From: a virus
Length of the DNA stretch: 64,000 nucleotides
Direction: 5' to 3' (one strand)
Virus record (IMG/VR): IMGVR_UViG_3300025466_000012
Coordinates: 1-64,000 of that record
Shown here: positions 41,591 to 50,139 of the stretch, in pieces
How the letters are laid out: each line of letters begins with the position of its first letter
How positions within the stretch are numbered: position 1 is the first letter of the stretch
Made by a program: the position numbers and the translations under genes
Notes under the pieces: model-generated
Told to the model about the DNA's origin: nothing
Seen by the model: the letters and a program-made list of their open reading frames with translations, nothing else
Databases searched by the model: none

Positions 41591-44557
41591 ATGGCAAAAG
41601 AAACTATTGGAAAAAAACTCTACGATTTGCTGGCCACCCGGGACTATGACAACTTCCAGGCCCTGGACAGCGCCACTGGCAAGGTACCCGTAGATCCCAA
41701 AACAGGTGCACAGAATGTGGGCGAAGCCAACATGTTTGTGTTTGACTGGAGCTCCAGTCGCGGCAAAAACTACGGTACTGCTGTGATCTTGTTGACCGAC
41801 GATCATGATCTTGAACTGTACTTTGGCGACAACCTAGGCAAGACCATGGAAGATCGCGAAGACAAAAACGAGTGGTTTGCATTCATGGAGCAGCTGAGAC
41901 ATTTTGCCACACGTACCAATTTCAACGGATTCAGACCGCTCAACATCAATCAACTGAGACACAGCCTGCAAGGGCAAGCTGCCATCCGGGAAGGACTTTT
42001 TGAAAGCTGGCAAGGTCGCAAGAACATGAGCTGGAACGGTGTGGCCACCGAAGCCAGACTCATGATACGTCACAAAAGAGACCTTGGACCCGACGAAGCC
42101 AGACACAGATATGTGGAGAGCCTGTTCATTGAAACAGCAGAAGGTGAACGTTACAAATTGCCATTTGTGAATCTAGGCGGTGGCAAGGCCATGCTGGAAC
42201 ATGTGCGCCAGGGTGGCAGACCCTACGATACAAGAGGTCAACACATAGCCAACATGATCCAAGAGATCAATATTTTGAGCAGATTTGAACGCAGCGTGGC
42301 CGGCGATGCCTTGATGGAAGGCGATACTGCGCAACTGGTGACCGAAGCTCACGGGTACAAACACAGTCTCAAAACCAATCTCAAACGTCTGGCTACCGGA
42401 CGCGGATACGCAGACTATTTTGAATCATGGAATCCGGCCAGCATCACTGAGCAAGATGTGGTAGTGGAAAGTCTCAAGCAACTGTTTGTAAAACAGACTC
42501 TGGACACCAGGATTGAACAAGCACTGCCGTTACTGGCAAAGATACAACAACAAGGACAAGCTATGAAAGAAGCCACGATATTTGAAGCCTGGGCCAACCG
42601 CCTGGTAGAAGGAACCTGGAGCCTGCCGGACACTCCAGAAAAACAGCAACAGCTGATAGATTTTATGAGCCAGGAACAACCGGTTGGTGCCGATGCTACA
42701 GATGCCACTGAGCAACTGTATGACATCCTGGGCGATGATCAGTTGTTTGATCGACTGAGTGAGTTGGCCGATCAGCACCCTGACAGCGATTGCCGCCAGT
42801 TGGTTCTGGACCGCATGCAGGAACTCAGCGATGATCCAGATGTGCGAGAGGCCTTGGAAAAACTCAATGTCAACACAGATGCTACCATGCACCCAGCGGC
42901 GGCTACTCCAGCCGATCTAGGCGGTGATAGCGATGGCGGCGACATCGATGAAAGCATGAGTGACCACCAGCATCATGTGTGGACTGTGCATTTTGCCGAC
43001 GGAACCCAGCGTCGTGTACCAGTAGGCAGCGATGAATTTGATTACGAAATCAAACGTATCCAGGATCATTTTGCCAAACAGGGACTTGAAGTGGTTGACG
43101 TGGACACAGATACTGCCATACACGGTGAACCACCCGCTGAACCAGAAGATTATGAAAAGACCGAAGGTGTCGCAGAAGGTCATGCAGACCAACAACGCAA
43201 AGTGTTTAAGAAGAATGGCAAGCCAGTAGGCGAAGTCGGTATTGACCGTGAATCGAGCCCAGGTGTTGGTCAGTATTACATGAAGCATTATGCTAGTGGT
43301 AAAGATTTGTCTGGGTATGATTCATACGAAGAAGCAGTAGCAGAACTAAAACATTGTCTAAAACAAGGTGTCGCAGAAGGTCATGCAGACCAACAACGCA
43401 AAGTGTTTAAGAAGAATGGCAAGCCAGTAGGCGAAGTCGGTATTGACCGTGAATCGAGCCCAGGTGTTGGTCAGTATTACATGAAGCATTATGCTAGTGG
43501 TAAAGATTTGTCTGGGTATGATTCATACGAAGAAGCAGTAGCAGAACTAAAACATTGTCTAAAACAAGGTGTGGCGGAAGGCTCAACTACACGAGGTGGG
43601 TTTGGTGGTTCAGCCAGTCAAGCACATCACGAAATTGAATGGCTTAAGAATAAGATTGAAACACTGAAACCGTTGTTGACCAAGAAACCCGGTGTTGCTC
43701 GTCAAATACGAGATTTGGAAAGACAGATCCGTGAGAGAGAACTGGCTATGGCATATCACGATCAAGGTGTGGCGGAAGATGCAATCCAATCTTTACGCAG
43801 AGCCGCTGGCTTGAATGAAAATGTGTTACGTGATAGCACCGGCAGCACACTGGATCATATTGCTGATAAATTCAAACGTGACATCCGAGATTTTGAAGCC
43901 ACAGGCAATCTCAGTGATGATTTGTTTGACGCACTATACGATTATTACCAAGATGACATGCCATACGGTGTACAAAAAGCTCGCTCGGGCGATCCGCACG
44001 ATTGGATCGCAGATCGAATCACTCAAGACTTAGGGTTACAACCAACCGATCTTGATCCGTTTGAAAAATTCAAATTGCGTAATAACGCAGCTCGTGACCA
44101 AGCAGGCATGCCACCCAATCCAGATTTCCAAGAAGAACGTGATCCACATTCGGTAGATGGCGGCATGGCCAATGCGTTGTTGGCTGACGATGCCGTCTGC
44201 AACATGAGCGATCATGGTCATCATTGCCCGGTACACGGAATTGAAGAATGTTGGGGTGCTGAATCCATGCCCGGTATGGAAGAAGGCGCAGTTGGAGCTG
44301 TAGCAGGTGCAGTACTAGCTCCTGAACTGGGACCACTGGCCAGCCGTGTTGGTAGCATGGCACAAGATGCCATGACCGATTCAGATGACGACCTTGACGA
44401 AGAAGGATTTGGTCTCAACCCAACTCCGGCAGCCATGGAAGAAGAACGCAGTCCGTTGGCTGGCATATATGGACATTCGGGCAAGATGAAGGAAGTGGGC
44501 CGTGACGTCGGCTTTTTGGACAGACTGAAAGAGCTGGCCGGCATGCGACAGGCATAA
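41591..44557 (+). CDS. Large virion protein with repeat module and V-A-E-G steps (988 aa)
   Basis: Residues 1-330 are a conserved domain of aquatic T4-like phages (E-W-F-A-F-M-E-Q-L-R, L-Q-G-Q-A-A-I-R-E-G-L-F-E-S-W, W-N-G-V-A-T-E-A-R-L-M-I-R-H-K). A helical middle follows, then two identical 67-residue modules (residues 525-658; V-F-K-K-N-G-K-P-V-G-E-V, Y-D-S-Y-E-E-A-V-A-E-L). Each module begins G-V-A-E-G, and further G-V-A-E steps follow. V-A-E-G resembles the (I/L/V)-x-E|(G/A) sites of the T4 prohead protease. The end is acidic with A-G-A-V-L-A-P-E-L-G. Probably an internal head protein; that is inference. Confidence 0.7.
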   Translation: MAKETIGKKLYDLLATRDYDNFQALDSATGKVPVDPKTGAQNVGEANMFVFDWSSSRGKNYGTAVILLTDDHDLELYFGDNLGKTMEDREDKNEWFAFMEQLRHFATRTNFNGFRPLNINQLRHSLQGQAAIREGLFESWQGRKNMSWNGVATEARLMIRHKRDLGPDEARHRYVESLFIETAEGERYKLPFVNLGGGKAMLEHVRQGGRPYDTRGQHIANMIQEINILSRFERSVAGDALMEGDTAQLVTEAHGYKHSLKTNLKRLATGRGYADYFESWNPASITEQDVVVESLKQLFVKQTLDTRIEQALPLLAKIQQQGQAMKEATIFEAWANRLVEGTWSLPDTPEKQQQLIDFMSQEQPVGADATDATEQLYDILGDDQLFDRLSELADQHPDSDCRQLVLDRMQELSDDPDVREALEKLNVNTDATMHPAAATPADLGGDSDGGDIDESMSDHQHHVWTVHFADGTQRRVPVGSDEFDYEIKRIQDHFAKQGLEVVDVDTDTAIHGEPPAEPEDYEKTEGVAEGHADQQRKVFKKNGKPVGEVGIDRESSPGVGQYYMKHYASGKDLSGYDSYEEAVAELKHCLKQGVAEGHADQQRKVFKKNGKPVGEVGIDRESSPGVGQYYMKHYASGKDLSGYDSYEEAVAELKHCLKQGVAEGSTTRGGFGGSASQAHHEIEWLKNKIETLKPLLTKKPGVARQIRDLERQIRERELAMAYHDQGVAEDAIQSLRRAAGLNENVLRDSTGSTLDHIADKFKRDIRDFEATGNLSDDLFDALYDYYQDDMPYGVQKARSGDPHDWIADRITQDLGLQPTDLDPFEKFKLRNNAARDQAGMPPNPDFQEERDPHSVDGGMANALLADDAVCNMSDHGHHCPVHGIEECWGAESMPGMEEGAVGAVAGAVLAPELGPLASRVGSMAQDAMTDSDDDLDEEGFGLNPTPAAMEEERSPLAGIYGHSGKMKEVGRDVGFLDRLKELAGMRQA
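43164..43565 (+). repeat. Perfect 201-bp tandem duplication inside the 988-residue protein gene
   Basis: Bases 43164-43364 and 43365-43565 are identical, coding two copies of a 67-residue module. A third copy of the first few bases (AAGGTGT) follows. Complete identity, with no silent changes, points to a very recent duplication. Confidence 0.93.
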
Positions 44558-44560
44558 ATA
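44553..44560 (+). promoter_or_regulatory. Late promoter CATAAATA upstream of gp32
   Basis: NATAAATA match overlapping the stop of the preceding gene. Together with the sigma70-type promoter at 44564 it would give gp32 both early and late transcription. Confidence 0.5.
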
Positions 44561-44563
44561 TCA

Positions 44564-44592
44564 TTGTGACAGGCTGAAGCGCATGCTATAAT
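44564..44592 (+). promoter_or_regulatory. Sigma70-type promoter (TTGTGA - 17 - TGC-TATAAT)
   Basis: -35 at 44564-44569, extended -10 (TGCTATAAT) with hexamer at 44587-44592. The same TGCTATA core recurs before 50140, 54093 and 60016. A second TATAAT at 44673-44678 lies closer to gp32 but lacks a -35. Confidence 0.7.
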
Positions 44593-44685
44593 ACAACATG
44601 CGCTCAAAACTGATCTACCAAACTAACTCAAGCAACTTAACCAAAGATGTAGCAAACACTGACAGCAGAGTGTATAATCAGCTGT

Positions 44686-44742
44686 AAGGCAACATTTAAG
44701 GCAATCTTAAATCAACATTTTAAATCAACTTAGAAAGGCAAC
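44686..44742 (+). promoter_or_regulatory. Repeat-rich gp32 leader, possible autoregulation site
   Basis: AAGGCAA occurs at 44686, 44698 and 44735 and TTAAATCAAC at 44707-44716 and 44720-44729, ending at the ribosome site. T4 gp32 represses its own translation by binding an unstructured A/U-rich leader; this leader has the right character. No pseudoknot was identified. Confidence 0.45.
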
Positions 44743-44747
44743 ACAAA

Positions 44748-45734
44748 ATGGCGTCACTTAGCGAAATTAGAGCGAGACTAGCAGCATCAGAAAACAAACA
44801 GGGTACAGGTGGTAGCAGTGGTGGAGATGGAGCAATTTATCCACACTGGAATATGTCAGAAGGTGAAAGCGCCACCTTGCGATTCTTACCCGACGCAAAT
44901 ACCAAAAACACATTCTTTTGGGCCGAACGACAATTACTTCGTTTGCCATTCAACGGCATCAAAGGAGACATGGATTCAAAACAGGTGTATGTACAAGTGC
45001 CATGCGTAGAGATGTGGGGTGATCCATGTCCTGTGCTGGCTGAAGTGCGTACCTGGTTCAAAGACAAGAGCCTGGAAGAAATGGGTCGCAAGTACTGGAA
45101 GAAACGCAGTTACATTTTCCAAGGATTTGTGCGAAAGAATCCCATTGCTGACGACAAGACTCCGGCCAACCCCATCCGCAGATTTATCATAGGTCCACAG
45201 ATCTTTACCCTGATCAAGGGTGCCTTGATGGATCCCGAACTGGAAGAGTTGCCCACTGACATCATGCGTGGTCTAGACTTTACCATCGCCAAGACCAGCA
45301 AGGGTGGATATGCTGACTACAACACTTCAAAGTGGAGTCGTAAAGAATCAGCCTTGACTGAAGAAGAACAAACAGCTATCGCCGAACATGGCCTGTTTGA
45401 TCTCAGCACATTCATGCCCAAGCGTCCAACTGACGTGGAGCTCAAGATCATCAAAGAAATGTTCGAAGCCAGTGTAGACGGACAGAGCTATGATACTGAA
45501 CGTTGGGGTGCCTACTACAGACCAGCCGGTGTAACGGCTCCTGCTGGCACCGGCTCAACTCCAGCCATGGTCGATCTAGACGAAGATGCGCCAGCAGTCA
45601 AGTCAGTAGCGGCTCCAACTGTCAATGACTTTGATGACGAACCTGTTGCAACCGCAGCGCCAGTACAAGCCAAACCGGCCGCAGGCAACACACAGGACAT
45701 CTTGGCCATGATCCGCGCACGTCAAAAGCAGTAA
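44748..45734 (+). CDS. 32: Single-stranded DNA-binding protein gp32 (328 aa)
   Basis: Begins S-L-S-E-I-R-A-R-L-A-A-S with the basic LAST-like motif used for cooperative binding. The core has W-N-M-S-E-G-E-S-A-T-L-R-F-L-P-D and F-W-A-E-R-Q-L-L-R-L-P-F. T4 gp32 is 301 residues and binds zinc through one His and three Cys. Here only V-P-C-V-E-M-W-G-D-P-C-P-V-L is left, and the Cys expected after C-P-V is Leu, so the zinc site looks lost. An acidic Ala-rich tail leads to a helical end I-L-A-M-I-R-A-R. It coordinates replication and recombination with UvsX, UvsY and gp41 encoded downstream. Confidence 0.92.
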   Translation: MASLSEIRARLAASENKQGTGGSSGGDGAIYPHWNMSEGESATLRFLPDANTKNTFFWAERQLLRLPFNGIKGDMDSKQVYVQVPCVEMWGDPCPVLAEVRTWFKDKSLEEMGRKYWKKRSYIFQGFVRKNPIADDKTPANPIRRFIIGPQIFTLIKGALMDPELEELPTDIMRGLDFTIAKTSKGGYADYNTSKWSRKESALTEEEQTAIAEHGLFDLSTFMPKRPTDVELKIIKEMFEASVDGQSYDTERWGAYYRPAGVTAPAGTGSTPAMVDLDEDAPAVKSVAAPTVNDFDDEPVATAAPVQAKPAAGNTQDILAMIRARQKQ

Positions 45735-45755
45735 TCAACTATCAGTAACAAACAC

Positions 45756-45776
45756 ACCCAGGGACTGTCCCTGGGT
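45756..45776. other. 9-bp hairpin between gp32 and uvsX
   Basis: ACCCAGGGA and TCCCTGGGT pair around a CTG loop. No T-run follows, so it is more likely an RNA stabiliser or processing site than a terminator. Confidence 0.6.
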
Positions 45777-45796
45777 CTGACACAAGGAGCATAAAC

Positions 45797-46858
45797 ATGG
45801 CCAATAAACCATTTGACATATCAAAATTCCGCAAGGACATTACCAAGAGTATTGACGGACTCAGTATTGGATTTAACGATCCTACTGATTGGATTTCAAC
45901 CGGCAACTTTGCCTTGAACTATCTTATTTCAGGAGATTTCAACAAGGGTATTCCGTTGGGCAAGGTCACGGTATTTGCTGGCGAATCCGGAGCAGGTAAA
46001 AGTTACATCTGCTCTGGTAACATTGTAAAAAACGCACAACAACAAGGCATTTTTGTGATCTTGATTGACACAGAAAATGCGCTGGATGAAAAGTGGTTGC
46101 ATGATCTAGGTGTAAGCACAGATGAAAGCAAGTTGCTCAAACTCAACATGGCCATGATCGATGATGTGGCCAAAACAATCAGCACATTCATGATCGATTA
46201 CAAGGCCTTGCCCGATGGCGAGCGTCCCAAGGTGCTGTTTGTGATTGACAGCTTGGGCATGTTGCTTACTCCCACTGATGTCAATCAGTTTGAAGCAGGT
46301 GACATGAAAGGTGACATGGGTCGTAAACCCAAGGCACTGACAGCATTGGTGCGTAACTCGGTCAACATGTTTGGCAGTTTCAACGTGGGCCTGGTTGCAA
46401 CCAATCATACCTATGCCAGCCAAGACATGTTTGATCCAGATGACAAGATTTCAGGCGGACAAGGATTTATCTACGCCTCCAGTATCGTGGTAGCCATGAA
46501 GAAGATGAAGCTGAAAGAAGACGAGGATGGCAACAAGATCAGCGAAGTCATGGGTATCCGTGCTGGTTGCAAGGTCATGAAAACTCGCTATGCCAAGCCA
46601 TTTGAAGGCATGCAGGTCAAGATTCCTTACGAAACAGGTATGAATCCCTACTCGGGACTGACCGATTTGGCTGAGAAAAAAGGACTGTTGAAAAAAGACG
46701 GGAATAGACTAATGTTTGTGACCAGTGATGGTGAAATTATCAAACAGTTCCGCAAGGCCTGGGAATCAAACGAAGACGGATGCTTGGACCGGGTCATGGC
46801 TGATTTTGTCAATCAGCGAGAAACGGTAAGTACTGAAGATACAGCCACGGAGGAATAA
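45797..46858 (+). CDS. uvsX: RecA-like recombinase UvsX (353 aa)
   Basis: Walker A G-E-S-G-A-G-K-S at about residues 62-69, Walker B V-L-F-V-I-D-S-L-G at about 147-155, L-I-D-T-E-N-A-L-D after strand 3 and A-T-N-H-T-Y in place of the RecA Q-x-x motif. T4 UvsX is 391 residues. It coats single-stranded DNA with help from UvsY and gp32 and performs strand exchange and recombination-primed replication. It starts behind AAGGAG and is followed after 2 bases by a small acidic gene. No intein is present. Confidence 0.95.
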   Translation: MANKPFDISKFRKDITKSIDGLSIGFNDPTDWISTGNFALNYLISGDFNKGIPLGKVTVFAGESGAGKSYICSGNIVKNAQQQGIFVILIDTENALDEKWLHDLGVSTDESKLLKLNMAMIDDVAKTISTFMIDYKALPDGERPKVLFVIDSLGMLLTPTDVNQFEAGDMKGDMGRKPKALTALVRNSVNMFGSFNVGLVATNHTYASQDMFDPDDKISGGQGFIYASSIVVAMKKMKLKEDEDGNKISEVMGIRAGCKVMKTRYAKPFEGMQVKIPYETGMNPYSGLTDLAEKKGLLKKDGNRLMFVTSDGEIIKQFRKAWESNEDGCLDRVMADFVNQRETVSTEDTATEE

Positions 46859-46860
46859 CA

Positions 46861-47109
46861 ATGACATTGGAACTGGTAAGCGAAATCTGGAGCGAGCTCC
46901 GGCGTTATGTAAACACAACCGATCGAGACGACGCAGCCGAATGCATGGTGTCGGTACTGATCGACAACAACATCGATGCTGACGAAATCAAATCTGCGTT
47001 CAAAACCGACAGTGAAGTCAGGCGTGCCTTGACCACCTATCTACAGAATCATGATGAGGATGAGGATGAAGAAGACTATGCCGATGACACCGACGACGAT
47101 GATTACTGA
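46861..47109 (+). CDS. Small acidic protein downstream of uvsX (82 aa)
   Basis: A helical first part (E-I-W-S-E-L-R-R-Y, V-S-V-L-I-D-N-N-I-D-A-D-E-I-K-S-A-F) leads to a tail of almost only Asp and Glu. A gene of this shape sits next to uvsX in cyanophages too and remains unnamed. The acidic tail could mimic DNA or bind a basic recombination partner; this is inference. The next gene starts inside its last codons. Confidence 0.75.
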   Translation: MTLELVSEIWSELRRYVNTTDRDDAAECMVSVLIDNNIDADEIKSAFKTDSEVRRALTTYLQNHDEDEDEEDYADDTDDDDY

Positions 47110-48244
47110 TTTTTATTGCAATCAAAAATTTTATTTTTTATCAGTTGATCTTGAGAGAAGGTCGGCATACTCGTGTTGCTCGGCTACTCCTTCAAAAATA
47201 GATATACAGTGGATCAAAAAAAATCCTGGAAAACTTTTTAATACTCCTCAGCTTCAGCAGGAACGTCAGGACATGTTGGCTAACATTGCGGTTGACAGTT
47301 GCAAAACAAACTGTTGGAATCCTGAACAAAACAACTTAGTAAGTCGCCGCATGATGTATAACGGCCAGATCAAAACTCATACCGACATAAACTCTCGGCC
47401 CGAAGTATTGAACATTGTGTTAGGATCCAGTTGTAATCTGACCTGTTCTTATTGCGACAAACAGTACAGCAGTGCATGGTTGAGAGATATCAAAACCAAT
47501 GGTGCCTACCTTGACTTACCAAAATTTAATTTGACCAGAGCAGATCAAATCTTGTCAAATATCAGTCAAAACGAGCATCTGGAATCAGATGGTTTTAACA
47601 CGTTGACAAAAGAAATTGGATCGTTTGATCGGCTGGATAAAGTTGTTGTTTCTGGCGGAGAACCCTTTCTGTTTAACAAATTACCACAGCTTTTAAACAA
47701 TCTGGGTCCGGTAAAACACATAGAGATTTTTACAGGGCTAGGAGTTGGTCATGACAGATTGAAAAATCAACTGGATAAAATCGACCATATCAAAAATTTA
47801 AAAATGATTGTCAGCGCAGAAAATATCGACAGATACTACGAATTCAATAGACACGGCAACAGCTATGATAATTTTTGTAAAAATCTTGAACTGTTGCGCA
47901 ATAGAGGATTTGATATCGGATTTAGCTCGGTGGTCAGCAACGTGACCATCTTTGGTTTGATCGATTTTGTTGATCGTTACGGCGACGAAAATATAATTTA
48001 TTCGATGTGCAACGACCCAGATTTTTTAAAATTGGGGGTGCTAGATCCCGACAGTAAAGATCGACTGATAGCTCAATTTGAATCCAGCACTATTACAATA
48101 CGAGAATCCATCATACAAAATTTACAAATATTGCCCACTGAACAACAACGTCAACAGTTTTCGACCTTTGTCAAAGAGTTTGCTCGCAGACGTGAATTGA
48201 GTCTTGGCATTTTTCCAAACAGCATGTTACAATGGCTAGAATAA
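47099..48244 (+). CDS. Radical SAM (twitch-type) protein (381 aa)
   Basis: The ATG at 47099 overlaps the previous stop and is preferred over in-frame ATGs buried in the acidic gene. The iron-sulfur motif C-N-L-T-C-S-Y-C-D is at about residues 117-125, V-V-V-S-G-G-E-P-F near 195 is the SAM-binding strand, and the first 50 residues (F-Y-F-L-S-V-D-L, C-C-S-A) match twitch-domain radical SAM proteins of phages. The substrate is unknown; a phage peptide, a sugar or a modified nucleotide are possible. The gene is AT-richer than neighbours, suggesting acquisition between uvsX and uvsY. Confidence 0.85.
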   Translation: MITDFYCNQKFYFLSVDLERRSAYSCCSATPSKIDIQWIKKNPGKLFNTPQLQQERQDMLANIAVDSCKTNCWNPEQNNLVSRRMMYNGQIKTHTDINSRPEVLNIVLGSSCNLTCSYCDKQYSSAWLRDIKTNGAYLDLPKFNLTRADQILSNISQNEHLESDGFNTLTKEIGSFDRLDKVVVSGGEPFLFNKLPQLLNNLGPVKHIEIFTGLGVGHDRLKNQLDKIDHIKNLKMIVSAENIDRYYEFNRHGNSYDNFCKNLELLRNRGFDIGFSSVVSNVTIFGLIDFVDRYGDENIIYSMCNDPDFLKLGVLDPDSKDRLIAQFESSTITIRESIIQNLQILPTEQQRQQFSTFVKEFARRRELSLGIFPNSMLQWLE

Positions 48245-48253
48245 AAGGAAATC

Positions 48254-48706
48254 ATGTGGTATAGCAAAATAACCAGCGACATTGGCAATATTCCTGATTT
48301 TGTCAGCTATTACGAACAACAACTGTTGGAAGCCAAATTGGAATGTCGAGTAGGCGGTCTGATTGAAAAAAACATAACCACCTTACCTGGCATCACCGAG
48401 CATAGATTCAATCAGCTACAAGAAATCGAAGCTGTACTCAACTTTCTCAACATACAGCTGAGGAAAATCCGTCGCAAGCATTTCCAGAAATATCTAGAAG
48501 GCTATGCCAGGGCCTTGACCAGTCGAGATGCTGAAAAATACGTGGACGGAGAAGATGAAGTTATTGATTTTGAAACCTTGATCAACGAAGTGGCATTGTT
48601 GCGTAACAAATTTTTAGGCATAATTAAAGCATTTGAAAGCAAGAATTTCATGCTGGGGCATGTGGTTCGATTGCGAGCAGCCGGCATGGAGGACATACAG
48701 GTATGA
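48254..48706 (+). CDS. uvsY: UvsY-like recombination mediator (150 aa)
   Basis: Size and layout match cyanophage-type UvsY (T4: 137 residues). The N-terminal half has E-Q-Q-L-L-E-A-K and a basic helix L-R-K-I-R-R-K-H-F-Q-K-Y. The C-terminal helix contains I-K-A-F-E-S-K-N-F-M-L-G-H-V-V-R-L-R-A-A-G, equivalent to T4 I-K-S-R-G-F-A-I-K-H-I-x-x-M-R-A. UvsY loads UvsX on gp32-covered DNA. The short distance to uvsX and gp32 supports the call. Confidence 0.72.
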   Translation: MWYSKITSDIGNIPDFVSYYEQQLLEAKLECRVGGLIEKNITTLPGITEHRFNQLQEIEAVLNFLNIQLRKIRRKHFQKYLEGYARALTSRDAEKYVDGEDEVIDFETLINEVALLRNKFLGIIKAFESKNFMLGHVVRLRAAGMEDIQV

Positions 48707-49467
48707 CATTTACCAACACACAACAGAGCCATGCTCACAGTCGTTATGTGATTGACCAGCTGTACGAGTACGATGATTTCATGAGCAGCATCGGCACCTT
48801 GATCGATATGGGCTGTGGTCGTGGCCTAGATCTCGATTGGTGGGCCACTGCTACCACCCGAGACGAGAATCCCGAACCGTTGAATATCCAATGCGTGGGT
48901 GTGGACCTAGACGATGACCCAGGTATTGGCAACAGATACGCCAACTTGGCTTATCAAAAAACTGATTTTGAACAACAGGGCATTGACTTGATCGGTCAGT
49001 CTCGTACCTATGATGTGGTCTGGTGTCATGACGCATTCCAGTATGCAATTGATCCGTTGCGCACCTTGTCACAGTGGTGGAACATCACCAGCGACGGTGG
49101 CATGCTGTATATAGGAATACCACAAACCACCAACATGCGTCGAGGGCAACAGGATTTCACACAGGTCTCGGGCTGTTATCACCACTATACCATGGTCAGT
49201 CTCATACATCAGTTGGCTGTATGCGGATGGGATTGTCGTGCTGGATTTTTCTCCAAACAGATAAATGATCCCTGGATACATGCTGTGGTATATAAAAGCG
49301 AAATTGGGCCGCAAGATCCGAGAACTACCACTTGGTATCAATTGGCCGAACAGGGGTTGATACCCGAAAGTGCTGCTCGTAGCGTGCAAGCACACGGGTA
49401 TTTGAGACAGCAGGATCTGGTAGTGGCCTGGTTGGACAAAGGTTTACAATACATGGGACATCAATAA
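48703..49467 (+). CDS. Class I SAM-dependent methyltransferase (254 aa)
   Basis: Overlaps the UvsY stop (ATGA). Motif I L-I-D-M-G-C-G-R-G-L-D-L at about residues 32-43, acidic end of strand 2 V-G-V-D-L-D, then Y-D-V-V-W-C-H-D-A-F-Q-Y and G-G-M-L-Y-I-G-I-P-Q match small-molecule/sugar methyltransferases found next to UvsY in other T4-like aquatic phages. The substrate is unknown. With the following cupin it may work on a sugar or sugar nucleotide; this is inference from context. Confidence 0.8.
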   Translation: MTFTNTQQSHAHSRYVIDQLYEYDDFMSSIGTLIDMGCGRGLDLDWWATATTRDENPEPLNIQCVGVDLDDDPGIGNRYANLAYQKTDFEQQGIDLIGQSRTYDVVWCHDAFQYAIDPLRTLSQWWNITSDGGMLYIGIPQTTNMRRGQQDFTQVSGCYHHYTMVSLIHQLAVCGWDCRAGFFSKQINDPWIHAVVYKSEIGPQDPRTTTWYQLAEQGLIPESAARSVQAHGYLRQQDLVVAWLDKGLQYMGHQ

Positions 49468-49468
49468 C

Positions 49469-49795
49469 ATGAAAACAGAAAGAATCTGGGGATACTATCG
49501 AGTGATCGACGAGACCCCCAACATGAAAGTCAAAGAATTGGTCGTAGAGCCAGGAAAAAGTCTCAGCATGCAACGGCATTTCAAACGCAACGAATTCTGG
49601 GTCATACAGTCTGGAGCCTGTGTGGTCAACCTGGAATCAGAATCGGTACCGTTGATACAGCACGAAATCATGGCCATTCCGGTTGAGGCCTGGCATCAGC
49701 TGACCAACCCATACAACGAGCCCTGTCATGTGATGGAGATACAGTACGGCGACGCCTGCGACGAAGCAGACATAGAAAGACAAGCTCTAAAATAG
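49469..49795 (+). CDS. Cupin of the mannose-6-phosphate isomerase type II family (108 aa)
   Basis: Typical opening W-G-Y-Y-R-V-I-D, then V-K-E-L-V-V-E-P-G-K-S-L-S-M-Q-R-H, R-N-E-F-W-V-I-Q-S-G and H-Q-L-T-N-P-Y-N-E-P. These give the metal-binding His/Glu set of the small stand-alone cupin related to phosphomannose isomerase. T4-like aquatic phages commonly carry it. It could make or bind a sugar phosphate. It starts 1 base after the methyltransferase and is followed by a strong terminator. Confidence 0.85.
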   Translation: MKTERIWGYYRVIDETPNMKVKELVVEPGKSLSMQRHFKRNEFWVIQSGACVVNLESESVPLIQHEIMAIPVEAWHQLTNPYNEPCHVMEIQYGDACDEADIERQALK

Positions 49796-49818
49796 ACCCT
49801 GCTAGATGCAGGGTTTTT
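49796..49818 (+). terminator. Rho-independent terminator after the cupin gene
   Basis: Stem ACCCTGC/GCAGGGT with TAGAT loop and a run of five T. Ends the gp32-to-cupin transcription unit. Confidence 0.88.
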
Positions 49819-49823
49819 CATGG

Positions 49824-49852
49824 TTGACCAAAATGTCAAGATCGGTTATAAT
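49824..49852 (+). promoter_or_regulatory. Sigma70-type promoter (TTGACC - 17 - TATAAT)
   Basis: -35 at 49824-49829 and -10 at 49847-49852, directly after the terminator. Drives the small gene at 49881, which has an AGGAG site. Confidence 0.85.
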
Positions 49853-49880
49853 GTATGTATAGTAACAAATTAGGAGCAAT

Positions 49881-50081
49881 ATGGCTTATACTGTTTTTGC
49901 ACACGATACCAGTTTTGGTCCAAGAAAAGGCCTAGAAGGCCCGTTCCATTACCCCAATGGTCAGGTGTTGTATTATGACAACAAGGCCGGTGAATATTGG
50001 GATCCACGCACAGATTTCTATGTGGAACGCGATCGTGTTGCTGAATTACAACAGTCGATACTGGACAGAATCCGCGGTTGA
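49881..50081 (+). CDS. Small conserved phage protein (66 aa), unknown
   Basis: Starts behind TTAGGAGC. Contains F-G-P-R-K-G-L-E-G-P-F, Y-P-N-G-Q-V-L-Y-Y-D and Y-W-D-P-R-T-D-F-Y-V-E, an aromatic-rich compact protein with a helical end. It has its own strong promoter and is separated from the next gene by a further promoter, so it may be an early host-takeover or regulatory protein. This is inference; no family is recognised. Confidence 0.65.
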   Translation: MAYTVFAHDTSFGPRKGLEGPFHYPNGQVLYYDNKAGEYWDPRTDFYVERDRVAELQQSILDRIRG

Positions 50082-50106
50082 CCCAAAATGAGCCATTTGC
50101 TATAAT
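50078..50106 (+). promoter_or_regulatory. Sigma70-type promoter (TTGACC - 17 - TATAAT)
   Basis: -35 at 50078-50083 overlaps the previous stop codon; -10 at 50101-50106 with TTTGC before it. Almost the same layout as the promoter at 49824. Confidence 0.85.
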
Positions 50107-50139
50107 ATTAGTACAGTGACAAAACAAGGAGCGCAACAC

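Noticed and set aside
45756-45776. Hairpin after gp32 as a terminator
   Set aside because: No T-run follows the stem, so termination is not supported; listed as a hairpin only.
49260-49267. GATAAATG inside the methyltransferase gene as a promoter
   Set aside because: It is internal to the gene, does not match the last base of the consensus and has no start codon nearby.
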